This document shows, piece after piece, positions 23,941-36,231 of a stretch of DNA of 64,000 bases. The stretch's first letter is position 1; each line of letters begins with the position of its first letter. A program made the position numbers and the translations under genes. This stretch comes from Symbiodinium natans (taxonomy: Eukaryota; Sar; Dinophyceae; Suessiales; Symbiodiniaceae), in assembly GCA_905221605.1 (NCBI GenBank), contig CAJNDS010002089.1:609793-673792 (forward strand). The letters run 5' to 3'. The notes under the pieces are model-generated. The model made no database searches, was not told the origin of the DNA, and saw only the letters and a list, made by a program, of their open reading frames with translations.

Positions 23941-24173
23941 ATGCAGATTGAGGTTGCTGCACTTCGGGCCATGGGCAGCGCCCCAGACTCAGAATCCCCT
24001 CTGCAAGAGGCGGCTTGGAATTCGTTTAAAACATGGGCCCGTTGGACTTAAAAGTTCTGGAAGCCGAACCAACGTGCCAACAACCACCTCCCCAAGCCGA
24101 GGTCAGTGCGCCAAAGGATGCGCACAGGCAGACGGTTGCCAATGCAGCAGCAGGCTTTCTGAGAGACAAAGAG
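23941..24173 (+). CDS. Candidate two-exon fragment, unknown
   Basis: Exons 23941-24009 and 24102-24173 join in phase 0 (GC donor, AG/G acceptor; the second ends at a GT donor). The first reads MQIEVAALRAMGSAPDSE, the second APKDAHRQTVANAAAGFLRD, both helical and soluble in character. No family recognised and no further exons placed. Confidence 0.35.
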
Positions 24174-26436
24174 GTCGGGGTGCCCAGCTTCCTGACACGC
24201 CTGGACCCCTGTGTAAGGCCTCCCTGGAACCCTCCTCGAAATCCCCACCGCTCCTGACCCACCACTTACCTCTGGCATGGACCCCGGACCTTTCTGGGCT
24301 GTGAATCTGACTGTTTCAGAAAAGAATCTGAAAACAGTTGAGCTGTAAGCCTAAGGGTGCTGTGGCCGCCTGACATGTCGTGGGGTGGGATGAAAATGTT
24401 CCACAACTGGGTCAAAAACAGCAAACCCGAACTTCTAAACCCTAAAGCCTAAACCCCACAGCCCAAGCCCTAAGAGCGGAAGAGCGGAGCAACAGGGCAA
24501 CGGAGCACAAGGCGCCTCCCGGCTGTGGGAGGTGGGCGAGCGACCTGGGCTTGCGCCATAGAGGTCGAGGGGCTTAGGCGCCGACTGCACTGTAGGGCGC
24601 CTAAGCCTTGAGTTTAGGGTGTAAAGTTTCGGCTTTACGCAGATCTTCCGCGGAAGTGTGATTTGATGCTTTTGCTGCAATCAAGCTGCGGTGTAGATCT
24701 GTTCACCAGATGGTGCCCCCTTGCCATCTGCGCCATCTTTCGCCCAGCTTCTTCTTCTCCGCCGACGTTTCCTTCATGCGTTTCCGAATGGTCTTTAGCG
24801 GTTCTCTGTCTGGTTTTGCTTCTTGAATGGCCCGGCAATGCTTTCTCAAATTCGCTTCCAGAATCTCGCTTTCACGTGCCTGTTCGCCCTCGCTTTCCGA
24901 AGTTTTTGGTGGTAACGCTGGGAGAGGAACGCTGCAATTTCCCGAAAGTAAGTCCCTTAGTTAAAGGCCAGATAGTCACGCTGCTGCAAAATGGCGCCCC
25001 AAAACATCAAAAAGCGCTCGCCAGGGCCACCCCCACACCAAAAGGGCCCAACTCTTTGCGAGACGTGTGCATCCTTGTGCCGCTTCCCTGCAAGGCATCC
25101 GTTCGCCTTGTGGCCGTGGCCACCTTCGCTAAGGCAGCTGCCGGCTTGGCGCGCTCCGGCAAGTTGTCTCATGGTGTCAGTTGACGTGATTTTTTCAAGT
25201 CCAGTTTTTTTTTTGAAGTTCAAGTCTTGAGTTTGCACAGGGGTCTCTGATGCATCATGAAGTGCCCCAAGCCCTGAATGCTGACCTGTTCTTGGTGCGG
25301 GGATGCCAGGAGGACGCTGCAACTACAGCGGTTTCCGCGCTGGGCCCTGTGTGCCTCGGACGGGGGCAGCCTAAAGAGCTTTCATGACCCTGGACCGTAA
25401 CCACCGGAATCTCTAGACTCTGGACCCTGAAGAGCTGCAACCTCTTCTGACGTAACCAGTCTTGTTTGGATAGCTCTGGCTGCCCTTGTTGCAGGTTCGT
25501 GCTGTAGAACTTTCCTCATCGTCCTTGCTTGACAGGGCCCAGCCCTGGAACCTTAAGACCTGAAGGACGAAGCTCTTGAGGCAGCAACGTAAGACTTTGC
25601 ACCATTGCACCCTAGTGTCCCGAACCTTCCGGCTCGAAAGAACCCAAGTCCGCCTCAGCTGAGGATGACAGATGTGGACCCCGGGGTTGCGGCCTCTGGG
25701 GGTTGGGCCAGGGCGGGCTTTCTGCTGGAGCTCTTAGTCTTAGTTGGGATTCAGGCGGATTCAGGCCCGAAATAGACTAAACACTCCATCGAGACATGGT
25801 CGAGGCCTTTACGTTTCGGCACAGATGGCTGTAGGGACTTGGCGAGTCTTATCAGGCGGTTTCACGGTTTGGGCTTCAATGCTTCAGTGCCTCACCCGTC
25901 TCCAACCTTTGCCATCTTTGTCCAATTTTCCTAAACTCCCGAATCCCATCTACTTCCTCCCAGGTGAATGCTGCGGCTGGGAGGGCGCTCCTCCGCCTAG
26001 TGCCCCGAGAGCACTGCGCCGCCAAGCAGGCTTTGTCGGGACTTGGCCCGGTGTTTACAGACTGTCGGCGGGTTTTGGGGTTCCCGCGAGATTCACCGAC
26101 CTTTAAAACCCGAAGCAAAGGTCAGGGCGACCCAATAGGCCGTGACGTCAACCCCCTCAAGCCTAAAACGCTCGAAATGGCCAGAGACCAAAGTCTCGAG
26201 AGCCTTTGAGCCCTCAGTCCTGGAAGTTGCCATCCCTCACCACAATCAAAGCCCCAACACAGAGACCGGGGGAGGTGGCGAGCCTGGCCCGCCGGCAGAT
26301 GCGAAATCGAGATGAGTGGGTGCCGGGCTCAGCATCTTTGGGTTTTTGGGTGGAGTGGTTTAAAGTGGGTTGAGTGGCTTGAACGGGTTTAGGGAATCCT
26401 GCGTGAAAAGGGGCTCTTCAGGGCCCTCTGGTCCAG
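24174..26436. other. Gene-poor stretch, nothing recognised
   Basis: Open frames here (for example 24663-25184) have no domain, and their translations look like shadows. Short CCTAAA motifs recur near 24430-24470. Confidence 0.35.
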
Positions 26437-26502
26437 ATGCTTCAGGTGATCTGTGCAGCGCTGGAGGCCCTGGCGCGCTTTGCGGGGAAATCCGACGCCC
26501 TG
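26437..26502 (+). CDS. Candidate single exon, unknown
   Basis: A 22-codon phase-0 segment between a GTCCAG acceptor and a GTGACC donor, reading MLQVICAALEALARFAGKSD, an amphipathic helix. No partner exon found, so this is weak. Confidence 0.25.
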
Positions 26503-29153
26503 GTGACCTGGACTTTACGGAGTTTCCGGGTGGCTCTTTGTTTCCTTGTTTCCGTTTGCTCCAGAGATCCCAGAGATCCCCAGACCTTCCTCTCCTTCAC
26601 TGGATCGCGCTCTTGCAATGACCGAAGCCTCAGCCCAGTGGGTCGAAACCCCGATGCCGCGAAAGCCGCGGAACTTTGAAGCACCAGCCCGACATGCAAC
26701 CAGCAAAGGTTCAAGAAGTCGCCCCGTTGGTCCGAGGGAGTCCACTGTGGTGGCCCAGCCAAGTCGAGTTCCGGGCTTTGTGGGCTTGGGCTTCGTGGGG
26801 GCCTGTGAAGAAGGGTGAGAGATGGTGAGAGGCTTAGTCTCGCGCTACTTCAATGGGCTTCGCGATCTGGAGGTTGAGAGCTAGGCGTTTTGTTTTGTTT
26901 TTGGAGGGGGGGTGGCTTCTGCTTCTTCTTTCGTTGATGAGAGAGCAATGAAGGATGGATGTCGTCCAACGAATGGCAGTTTAGGGCTTTGAAGCCTTAA
27001 CACGTGCCCTGCTCAGCACCCCAAGAGCCACTCAACGCCCTTCAAACCATCCTACTGAACGGCAGCACTCCAACACTCCCAGCGGCTGACCCCTAAGGCC
27101 CTAAACCCTAAGCCTAAGCCCCCGAACTTTTGTTTCTCCCCTTCTGGGTCATGGAAAGGACGGTGCGCCTCGCAGCCGCGAGGGCGCTGCCAGCTCTGGC
27201 TCCTCGAGGATACGGCCAGAGTTGGTGTGGCGAGACGGTTTGGGGATGTTTGGGGATGTTTGGAGATGGTTGTGGATGTTTGGGGCGTTCCTTCTAGGGA
27301 GCTTCTGTGTTTGGGTTTGGGATCAGCTGCTTTTTCCAAGCACCTACGCTTGCGCTACGAAACCTCTGCAGACACAGCTTCTGCAGGTACCCGGCCGTAA
27401 GCTCTCTCTATCCCAAAGCCCGAACAATCCGACTGGTAAGAACGTTCACACCGTTCATGGGCTTATAAGTGGTTTACATGGAGGGCTTGGTTTTCATAGG
27501 GTTTATCGGGTTTACGTAGGGTTTATAGGATATAGGGTTCGAAAACCGCTTGGCAGGAGATGCCGTCGCTTGTGCCGCCCTTAAGGCCTTGGATGCTCTG
27601 GAGGGTCCAAGGGGTTTGCTTGGATTCGTTGTCAGGATCAGACTCGTGCGGGTGTCGGCGGTCCCGTAAGAATCTGATTGTCCGAATTCCTCGAGTTCTT
27701 TTGACGCCTTCTTGAAAGAGGCAGGGGCAGACGACCATCAGCCGGCGGTGCGGCGCGTGGCTGCCGCAGCGCTGGCCGGGGACTCTGGCGGTGTATGAGT
27801 CGTAGGCCAGTCAGCTTGAGGAATGATGGTGGGTTGAAGTGCTCGGGGTGGGTGGCCACAGGATTCAACAAGTTGGGAGCTTGGCGGGCCCGGGCCCGGG
27901 GCCATGACACTCGGGAGACCGTGGTCTAGTTTATGGGATGTCGCGCCGGGTCGCGCTCGGTTCACTGATGTCCTTTGCCTCAAAAGCCCCGAGGGACATG
28001 TCACTCGGGGTGATGGGGGGCGGATGAGAAGGGGAATTGAGCTTCTGCTTATGTCCTTTGGGGTTTTCTGCCAGCTCCAAACAAGCGGCCTAAAATGCTG
28101 AGATCCATCTCGCCGCCTCGCCGTGGCAGCCGCTGCTGGACAAGAAGGACAACTTTCAGACTTTGTTTAGGAAGCCCTAAATGGGAGAGGCACATGGTTG
28201 TAACAACTTGTAACATGTTGCAGCAACTGACACAGGATTTCACAGGTCTCAGGTCCAGGCCCGAACTCGAGTCCGAGCTCTGAGCGCTGGCGAGGCGGCG
28301 GAATGGGAGGCCGCACGGAGGCCCAAGAGGAGGAAGGCAGAGGGTTCGAGACACGGAGGGTCATGAAGTTAACGCTGCTTTTTGTTGTTGTTTTGGGTGA
28401 GTAGGGGGAGTAGGAGGACGATGACGACAAGGGATGAACGATGATGACGTCAGATACTTTGGTATCTTGCGGCGATCACCTAGGCAGCTTCAATTTCTCA
28501 GGAGTTTGTTTCAAGAGGATCCACGAGTTGTTTCGGGAAAGGGCTTGTGGCCCGGGGCCAAAAAATCCTTTCTTGAAGCCATAGGCCCTAAGTGTAACTT
28601 GCAAGTTACTTCGCTCCTCAGGTATGTTGAGGGTTGAGCAGTTTGCGGGGGCTTGGGGACTTGTCCGCAGAGCTTGAGGAGTCCTAGTCCGGGCTTGAAG
28701 CTCTATGCCTGTGTGGAGGTGGCGCGTGCCGGCACGGCTTGGTGATGGGGACCAGCAGAGTTTTTTGTCTTGGAGCTGCCTTGGGGCTTGGGGAACTACG
28801 GTAACTACGGCCTGACTGCCCTTGTTTGAGTGGCAGTCACTGTGCCAGCTGGTTCCGTCTCTAATTGTTTCGACCATCGAAGAGCGGACAACGGGGTTTG
28901 CGGGGGTTGCTCAGGGGACTTTGCGAGCTCTGAGTGGCCGAAGGGCTTGGACTCAGAGGCTGCTGGCATGGAAAAATGTATTGCGGCGTATTGCGTAGAG
29001 TTGCGTAGAGTTGCGTAGAGCTGCGTAGAGTTGTGTCGCGCCCTTTGTTGGCAGGCAGTTGGCGGCTCACCTGTTGCCGTTGGGCTCAAGGTGAGTCGCT
29101 CCGAACACTCACAGGCCGATCGAGGCACCCGTAGGCCCTGCCACGCAGTGCGC
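26503..29153. other. Gene-poor stretch, nothing firm
   Basis: No supported gene. A possible short exon at about 28099-28168 (SPWQPLLDKKDNFQTLF) and a signal-peptide-like start at 28363 (MKLTLLFVVVL before a GTGAGT donor) are noted but unconnected. Confidence 0.35.
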
Positions 29154-31346
29154 ATGGCAATGGGCCGCAATGGAGTTGGATCGCTGCTGCTGCTGATCTG
29201 CATCGCGTCGAGCCGTGCTAGCGAGTCCTTCGACGCCTTCGACGCGGCGCCTGCGGCAGCGTCCAAGGAGTCCAAAGCGTCCAAGGCAAGCCCCGAACCC
29301 AATTCTGAACAAGCCCACAAAACAAATCAGGAGAGGGAGAGAGGCACAGAGAGAGAAAGAACGGTAGCACGTGCCCCTTGGGGCGCTCTTCCTTCCGGGG
29401 GGATCACATGCGCTGGAAGGAAGGAAGGAAGGAAGGAAGAGAAAGAAAGAAAGAAAGAGCAGGGCAAAGAAAGACAGGGAGGGAGTCTTTTCGGAGAGGG
29501 GTTCTAAAGCGTGCAGATGAAGAAGAGAGGGATGAGGGGGTGAGTCTTTGGACACCCCCACCAGATCTTTGAGAACACCACCTTCCTGCCCGCGTGCAGA
29601 CCGCCCCAAGGGGTTTGTCCAAAAGAAGCCCCTCGAAAGACAGACAAGAGCGCTAGCGCGCAAGTGCCAGAAAGAGGCCGCCGCCAGCTCCAAGCCCCAC
29701 CGCCTCGAGCACCTCCGCTTCCAGCGCAGCCTCGTGGCCGACACGGCCGAGGAGGCGGCGGAAGTCCGTGCCAAAGAGAAGCCGCTGGGTTTTGTTTTCG
29801 GGATGTTCATGGCAAAGGTTACGGACTTAGGGCAAAGTTGAGGGTCCATGGTTAAGTCCTGGCTAGGAGAAAACAAACCATTTCTTTTCCTAGCCCTGGC
29901 TAAGAGAAAACAAACCAGCCACGTCTAAGAAAAAAACGCGTCCGGGCCCGTCGGCGTGTTCTTACTTTCCTAGCCTTGGCTGAAAGCTGCAGGCCCCGCT
30001 GGCAGAACCGCATAATATGGCCACGGTTAGGAAATACACCTACATTAGAGTCGCAATAAGCAGGCAATCCTGATAGTTTCGTACCAGCAAGCAAACACGA
30101 CACCAAACGCAAAAAATGTCATTTGGAACGCGCCCGAAGTCAACGTATCATTTCAGAACGCGCGCACACGCACGTTTGAACGTGTCAAAACCGACGCGTG
30201 GTGCTTGATCCTGTCTTCTGGGCTGTCTCCTTGTGTTCCAAAATGACACTTTCCTGTGTTCCAAAATGACGCTTTCTTGTGTTCCAAATTGACGTTTTCC
30301 TGTGTTCCAAATTGACCCCTTTTCCCTTGCCGGGAGGACTCAGGCTTCTTCAGGCTTCTTTTACAATTCTTTTACATGTTTTCAGGTCGTACTCTGGAGC
30401 CGCTGCAACCACCAGCTATATAGGAGCAGCGACCGAAACCGCGAAACCCTATCCTTTGTCCATCTTAGTCCCGAAGACCCTCCAACCTTGAACTGCAGGC
30501 GCTCCGACCCTCGGATCCCTAAACCCTAAAACACCCTCAACGTTGCTTCCAACCACTAGCCTCTTGAAACATCTTCCAGGCCCCAATCTCCGAGTACTAG
30601 GAGTTCCAAGCCGCCCAGCCTGTCAGCCGTCAGCTCAGGAAGGTCTTCGAGCAAGGGGAGCACACTAGGGCCCGCAAGGCCAGGTCGAAGTCTTATTGCA
30701 CTGGGAGAAATCTTGGTGCTTTGCAGATTCCAAGGGGGAGAATCGGGCCCACCACTTTGCAGGTTTGGGCTTGGGGGTGGGAGCTTCTAACGTTTGGCTC
30801 GTGGTTGGTTCTGAGGTCAGGGGCCTTGGCCTGCGCAGAACCACGTGAGAACCACGTGCGAACTTTGAACCGCTCCGCTGCACCCTCTGAGTTCAAGAGG
30901 GCAGGCACACGTCATGGAACAGTCTTGCAGAGGCCCTCTTCGAGAAGCGCCTCGCAGCCTGCTACGGGGACGACGCGTGTCGCAAGGAACGCAGGGCAGG
31001 GGGAGAGGGGGGTGCAGCGTCGTTCTCGGGGCCTTATCTAAGTTCACCGTTCCAGGGCTGTGGGATCGGACCAAGGGATCTGAGTTGTAGGACACCGCCG
31101 TTCACCTAAACTCACATGGTAGTCCGGAAGGCTGTGGCAGCGCGGCAGCTGGAGATCGAGCACCAGGCATCGGACGCGTGATGAAAGAGCGGACCCAGAC
31201 TTCAACCTTGGGCCCTAGAACCCCTCTAGCTCACTCCAAGTTCGACAGCTTCTTTTTTCAAGGTGGCCAGCGGCACAGCGCCTGCTGCTGTAGTCGAGGG
31301 TCGGGAGGAGCGCGGGAGCGAAGCGGCACTCCCCAAAACTCCCAAA
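29154..31346 (+). CDS. Small secreted helical protein, unknown
   Basis: Six exons join in phase 0: 29154-29285, 29611-29769, about 30634-30678, 30933-30986, 31131-31166, 31263-31346 (then a GC donor, so it continues). Donors are GC except GA at 30987; acceptors are AG/G except at exon 3. Residues 1-22 are a signal peptide (MAMGRNGVGSLLLLICIASS), followed by an Ala/Ser/Lys-rich stretch with repeated KASK/KESK. Later exons are charged and helical (RLEHLRFQRSL; KVFEQGEHTRARK; FEKRLAACYGDDACRK; VAARQLEIEHQ). A cysteine pair in the fourth exon may form a disulphide. I recognise no family. A secreted or plastid-targeted small protein is possible, since dinoflagellate plastid precursors also begin with a signal peptide. 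Confidence 0.55.
30230..30321 (+). repeat. Four copies of a ~23-bp repeat in an intron
   Basis: Four tandem copies of a unit containing TGTGTTCCAAAATGAC (variants with AATTGAC) followed by a short CTTTCC/GTTTTCC linker. It lies in the intron between exons 2 and 3 of the secreted-protein gene. Confidence 0.9.
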
Positions 31347-31884
31347 GCCCCTAAACCGCAAATATGGTGCAGTTGCCCAGGTACCCCCTGTGGGATCGCA
31401 CTTTTTCATCTGCACAACCGCAATCCAAAACATGTGGCACCAGGTGAACCCTAATGTGCAACATAAAAAAGGCACCTTGGGGCCTAAAGTAGTGGCAGTG
31501 GTGAGGAGTCCTGCTGCAAAAAGGGTTTTGGGGTTTAGAGTTTCAGGGCTTAGGGATTTCAAGGTTTTGTGGGTTTTGGGCTTGAAGGGTTGTCGGGTTT
31601 GTTTAGGGTTGCATGTTTTAGGTAGGGTTTGGGGCTTCAGGGTCTTAGGGTTCAGGGGTTTCTTAGTACCAACAATTTGTTCTCCATCAAAATCTATTCC
31701 AGAGGAGAGAGAAGTTATAGCTCCTCAAGAAAGAACAAAATGATACAACACAATCATGTAATCCGAGATCTAGAGCATTTCCAAGAACTACTCCTATGTG
31801 TGAATAACAGTTCATGTGAGAAGAAGACAGAACTAGTTCTACGGTGTAATAATGGTGAGGGTTTGCGTGAGGGTTTTGGGTTTA

Positions 31885-32012
31885 GGGGTGAGGTTGGGGA
31901 GGTGGGGGAGGTCAAGGAGGTGGGGGAGGTCAAGGAGGTGGGGGAGGTGGGGAGGTGGGGGAGGTGGGGAGGTGGGGAGGTGGGGAGGTGGGGGGGTGGG
32001 GAAGGAGGTGGT
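31885..32012. repeat. G-rich GGTGGGGGAGG minisatellite
   Basis: Tandem GGTGGGGGAGGTCAAGGA units shrinking to GGTGGGGA. The dense G runs could form G-quadruplexes on the + strand. Probably intronic or intergenic. Confidence 0.9.
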
Positions 32013-32237
32013 TGGTTGGTTTGGGAAGTCACCCGGCAAGGAGAAAACAGAGGAGGCTCCGAAGTCCACCGGATGGCTCAGGCCGGTACCATCTAAGTGT
32101 TTTCGCGGAGCTTTGGGGGGGGTTTTGAGGCTGTAGATGTTTGCAGGTTTGAAGCTTGCAAAGGGCTGAAGGCTTCAGGCTCAGGCTCTAAACCCAAGAA
32201 TTTCGTTGATGTATGAGAAACATAAAGCTGGTCATTC

Positions 32238-32264
32238 ATACATACATATATATATATATATATG
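32238..32264. repeat. TA microsatellite
   Basis: A CATACATA start followed by about ten TA dinucleotides. Confidence 0.9.
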
Positions 32265-32839
32265 CACACCAATAAATGTATTGCAAGGTCTGCGTTTCAT
32301 GATGGCTTCTCGGCGATCATGATAAGAAAGGGTGCGCGCCTTCTAGGGATTCTAGGGGTGCGTCTCTCCATGGTGCTGTACTGAAGTTGGGCAACAAAAG
32401 TACGACTCTTGTAGCTGTTGCTCGACCATGACATTGGCATGTTGCAGTACTTCCGGTGCAGCTCCTGCCAGAAGCTGCACTCCACACTGATTACCGGGTA
32501 CCGGGCCAGGAGCAATCATCCTGACCTGGCTTAGAGCAATGCTGACAAACAGCCGATAGCAAACCTTCAACACCTGCGATCAGCACATTCTGGGCTCATG
32601 TGGGGAGAGGCAGAAGATTGGGGCGGCCTTGGGCTATGTGCACGCAGCTTGGACATCATTATCTGCCTGACAGTTGGTTGACGCCTACACGCCGCAGAAC
32701 CGACCGCGAAAGAGAGTTCCGGATCGAAGCCTCCCAAACAGATCACCAAAATGTAACTCCTTGGAGCTTTGCGTCGTTGTGGTTTGCAGATGACCTCGAG
32801 GCCTTATCTGGTTGAAATTTCAATCGTTTAAGGTAGGTG

Positions 32840-33260
32840 AAGGGGTGGCGGCCCGGGCTCGCGAAATGCTAAGCAATTCGCGGCTTTTGGATGCCAGGGC
32901 TCGCGAAACGTGACGCTGTCGATTTCGAGGGGCTCACGCAATGCGGAACGGCTCACTTTTGGATGTCTGGGCCTAACGACTTACTGGAGGGTTTTGGAGG
33001 TCTGGGCTGATTCCCCAAACAGTGCTTCGACCCTGAGAGGGTTCTAACGTGCAGGCTAGATCGGCCCGGGCGCCTCGCCCACTGCGGACCATGGGTCATT
33101 TTCTCGAGGCTTGCTCGCGTCTTGGACGAACATCGCGCTCCCGACTAGGCGCGGGCGCGCTCGCCGCCTTCGCTTTTGGACTTCCGGTCTCGCGAATTGC
33201 AAAACCTTTTTGACGATTTTGGACTTCTTGGCTCGCATGGCCTCCCACTGTTTGGGGTCT
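32840..33260 (+). repeat. Dispersed ~45-bp repeat copies
   Basis: Several degenerate copies of a unit built around CGCTTTTGGATGTCTGGGCT and CGCGAAATGCGAAACTG, at about 32850-33000 and 33165-33245. The same unit is in tandem inside TRM10 intron 1. Confidence 0.7.
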
Positions 33261-33890
33261 ACGCAGGCATACTTGGGAAGAGGCATGTCAACATGTTTCC
33301 GCATAGCATGTGTGTAGACCCAGGATCTCGTTTCGAAGCCTCGCGAAGGCGGCATGTGAAGATTCAGTGTTGGGGTGACCCGGCAGCGCTAGAAGTTTCA
33401 CCGCAGCGGATCGGAGTCGCTCTGCGCAGTGCAATCTGTGCAAACGCTGCAAACTGTGCAAACATGGAGCGGCGGTGCTTTCTTCAAGGCTTTGTGGTGC
33501 GATTTCGGGTTAGAAGCTTGGGTTCAGGATTCGGGCTTGGCGCCACGGGTTTTGCCTGCGAATCTGTCAAGATGTAATGCTAGCAAGGGCATTCGGTGAG
33601 GGAGTGCATTCGTTTCCGCAGCCCCCAGTGCTCTCCATCGCTCCTTCGCGGGAAGAGCATGGGCAAAGCAACTATTCCGCGCCGCAAGTGCCTGACGCTG
33701 AAGTCCCAAGTTCGACAGCGATTCAATGCACGGGCAGAGCCCGTGCCCATCCAGCATCTACCCGAGGTATCCCAGGAAGTCAACAGTATCCCGGATCCCC
33801 GTACCCCTGTCACAATCCGGTACACTACCAGACACCCCTCCATCTCCCAAATCCCCTCAAAACCCCAAAAGCCATGCCGGGTGCCTGGAC

Positions 33891-36184
33891 ATGACGACGC
33901 CGCAGAGAGCAAGCTCGGAGGAGAGCGAGGCATCGAACGCGGAGACTGTGGGTGAGGCCTCGTCGGGTGTGTGTGTGTGTGTGTGCGCGGCGTTTTCGAC
34001 ATGGCGTTTCATCACTGCGTCCGTGGATCGGGGGTGTGGGGTGGTTGGGGGCCCAGAAAAATTTCTAGAAGGTGAGAGCTGCGGGTGGGACCTGGCAAGC
34101 AGGGGACACCGGCAGTTGCTGTTTCGTGAAACGCATGAATGTGATTTAATACTTGGTTCATTCACATTCTTCTGCATGTTGTTGGGGGCTTGCGCAGCCG
34201 CTCGATGTAACCAAGCGCCAGCTTTACCCGAGGGGAGTTTGTTGAGCACCTTCCTTCGCACCATCGGTCTGATTTGGGCCTCGGCTGTTGCTTTTGACCA
34301 CAACCACCCGCGCAACGACTTTTCAGCCACGCGCGCCAGATCTCAAGCGGCCTCAGGCGTGCAACTCAGCTAGGCGGGGGGGGTGGCTGCAGAGTTTTCG
34401 AGAACTCCTGAAAGGGCCGTTTTCATTGGCAGATGCAACGCTTTCACAATGGGGATTCACAGTTCGGAGGTCGCCTGCGGTCGGGGATCACAAAATGCGA
34501 AACTGTCGTTGCCTTTGGATTTCTGGGCTCGTGGGATGCGAAGCTGACGTCGCTTTTGAAGGCGTGTGTGCGTGCGAAACACAGAGCTGGGCTTAAACTC
34601 TTGTGGACGTCTGGGCTTACGAAATGCGAATCTGTCCGCGCTTTTGGGTGCCATGGCTCACGAAAAATCGAAACTGTCGTCGCTTTTAGACGTCTGCGCT
34701 TGCGGAATCTGAAATTGTCCACGCTTTTGGAGTTCTGGCCTCTTGAAAGAAGCTGAGGACGTCCGTTCGGAGCTCCCGTGGCTCCAAAGTCGTTGTAGTA
34801 CAGACGTAGAACGCGTTTCATGGGGTCATCTTGGAGTGCTTGGTTGGAGGGCCTGCATTTTGTTTGGGCCTTCGTTTGTTGGGGGAGTAGCCCGTTTTGA
34901 CACAAGGCCTTGGGGCTCCACTGATGTTTGGAAGCACAAATTCTCTTTTGACACGGCGCTTCGGGGCTCAAGTGTATGACCTCGGAGTTGGGGCACCGAG
35001 ATGGTCTAGTGACCCCACCACGAACCGCTTCAGGCTGCCGATGAACCAGTGCCGAAGAGCGAGCTGAAGCGTTTGCGCAAGGCCGAGCGCAAGGAGCAGA
35101 GAAGGCTGCATGCAAAGGAGCAGAGGCCGGATGCACACCGTTTCCCGAGAGTGTCTTTTCCAATTCAATGAACTGGTCCTGGTAGCTTCTGGCAGAGTGG
35201 GCTGAACAGTATCCCCCGCAGGCAGCAGAAGAAGAAGATGCAGAGGCAGCGAAAGCAAGAGCTGCGGCAGGAACACCTGGAGTCGCTGAGCGCGGCAGAG
35301 AGAGCCGAGTTCCTGGAGAAGGAGCGTGAGGCCCACGGAAGATTGGATGGAGCGAATCTTTCTTGCCCTGAATCACCTGCTGCGGATTCTTGCAGTCGGT
35401 GGTTTGGGATTCAGGGTGCCAGGTTCAGAGGTAAATGAATACAGGGTGCGTCGCACCAGGCTGGAAAAGAGAGGAAGGCGGCCATTCAAGCGACGCTGGA
35501 CCACGCCTTCCAGCACGGCCGGCCACGCATCGCCATCAACTGCAGCTTCAGTGACACGATGGACGTGAGGGAGCTGACGTCCTTGGCCAAGCAGGTTCAG
35601 TTGGCGTATACGCAGACCAGGGACTCGAACTCCAAAGTGCAGCTGCACATCACCTCTCTCCATGCTGAAAACCCGGTGATGCGATCGCTGGAGTCACAGG
35701 GCATGAAAAGCTGGAAGCTACATCTGCATGAGGAGTCGGTCTGGGATGTCTTTGCCTCGGAAGCAAGGCACTGGGGATGTGGTCCTCATGGGTCTTCCTA
35801 AGTTACGACTCCCAAGCCCTGAAGACCAGAAGCAAATACCTTCTCTTCGACAAGAGCAGGGGCAGTATTGTGGAATTCTGTTCTTGTGGTGTCTGTGGTT
35901 TCTTATGTTTCTCCTCCGTACAAGCAACATACGGGAACAACCTAAAGACGGAGCAGGAACAACATCCCTGCCGGCAAAGATTCGTAAGCTCCTCCGCAGA
36001 TGCACTGAGTCACTGAGCAGGGATGGCCGCCTGGTCATCCTCACGCCGGATGCCGAAGAGGAGCTGCTGGAGGTGATGGAAGAGGAGGCCCCGCCTTCTG
36101 TGTCTTTACACACAGATTTCTTTTTGTATATGGATTTCTATATGTATATGTATATGTCTATGTCTATGTCTATGTCTGTGTATG

Positions 36185-36231
<47 letters not shown>

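Larger units (their letters stand above)
31347..32839. other. Spacer with simple repeats
   Basis: No further exon of the upstream gene was placed. The stretch contains TTTAGGG-type motifs in minus orientation (about 31520-31660), the G-rich repeat and the TA run listed separately. Frames around 31629-32096 read through the repeat and are not credible. Confidence 0.4.

Noticed and set aside
34444-35376. 310-codon minus-strand ORF
   Set aside because: It runs antisense through TRM10 exons and the 45-bp repeat. The repeat period divisible by three keeps it open, and the + strand exons match a known family.
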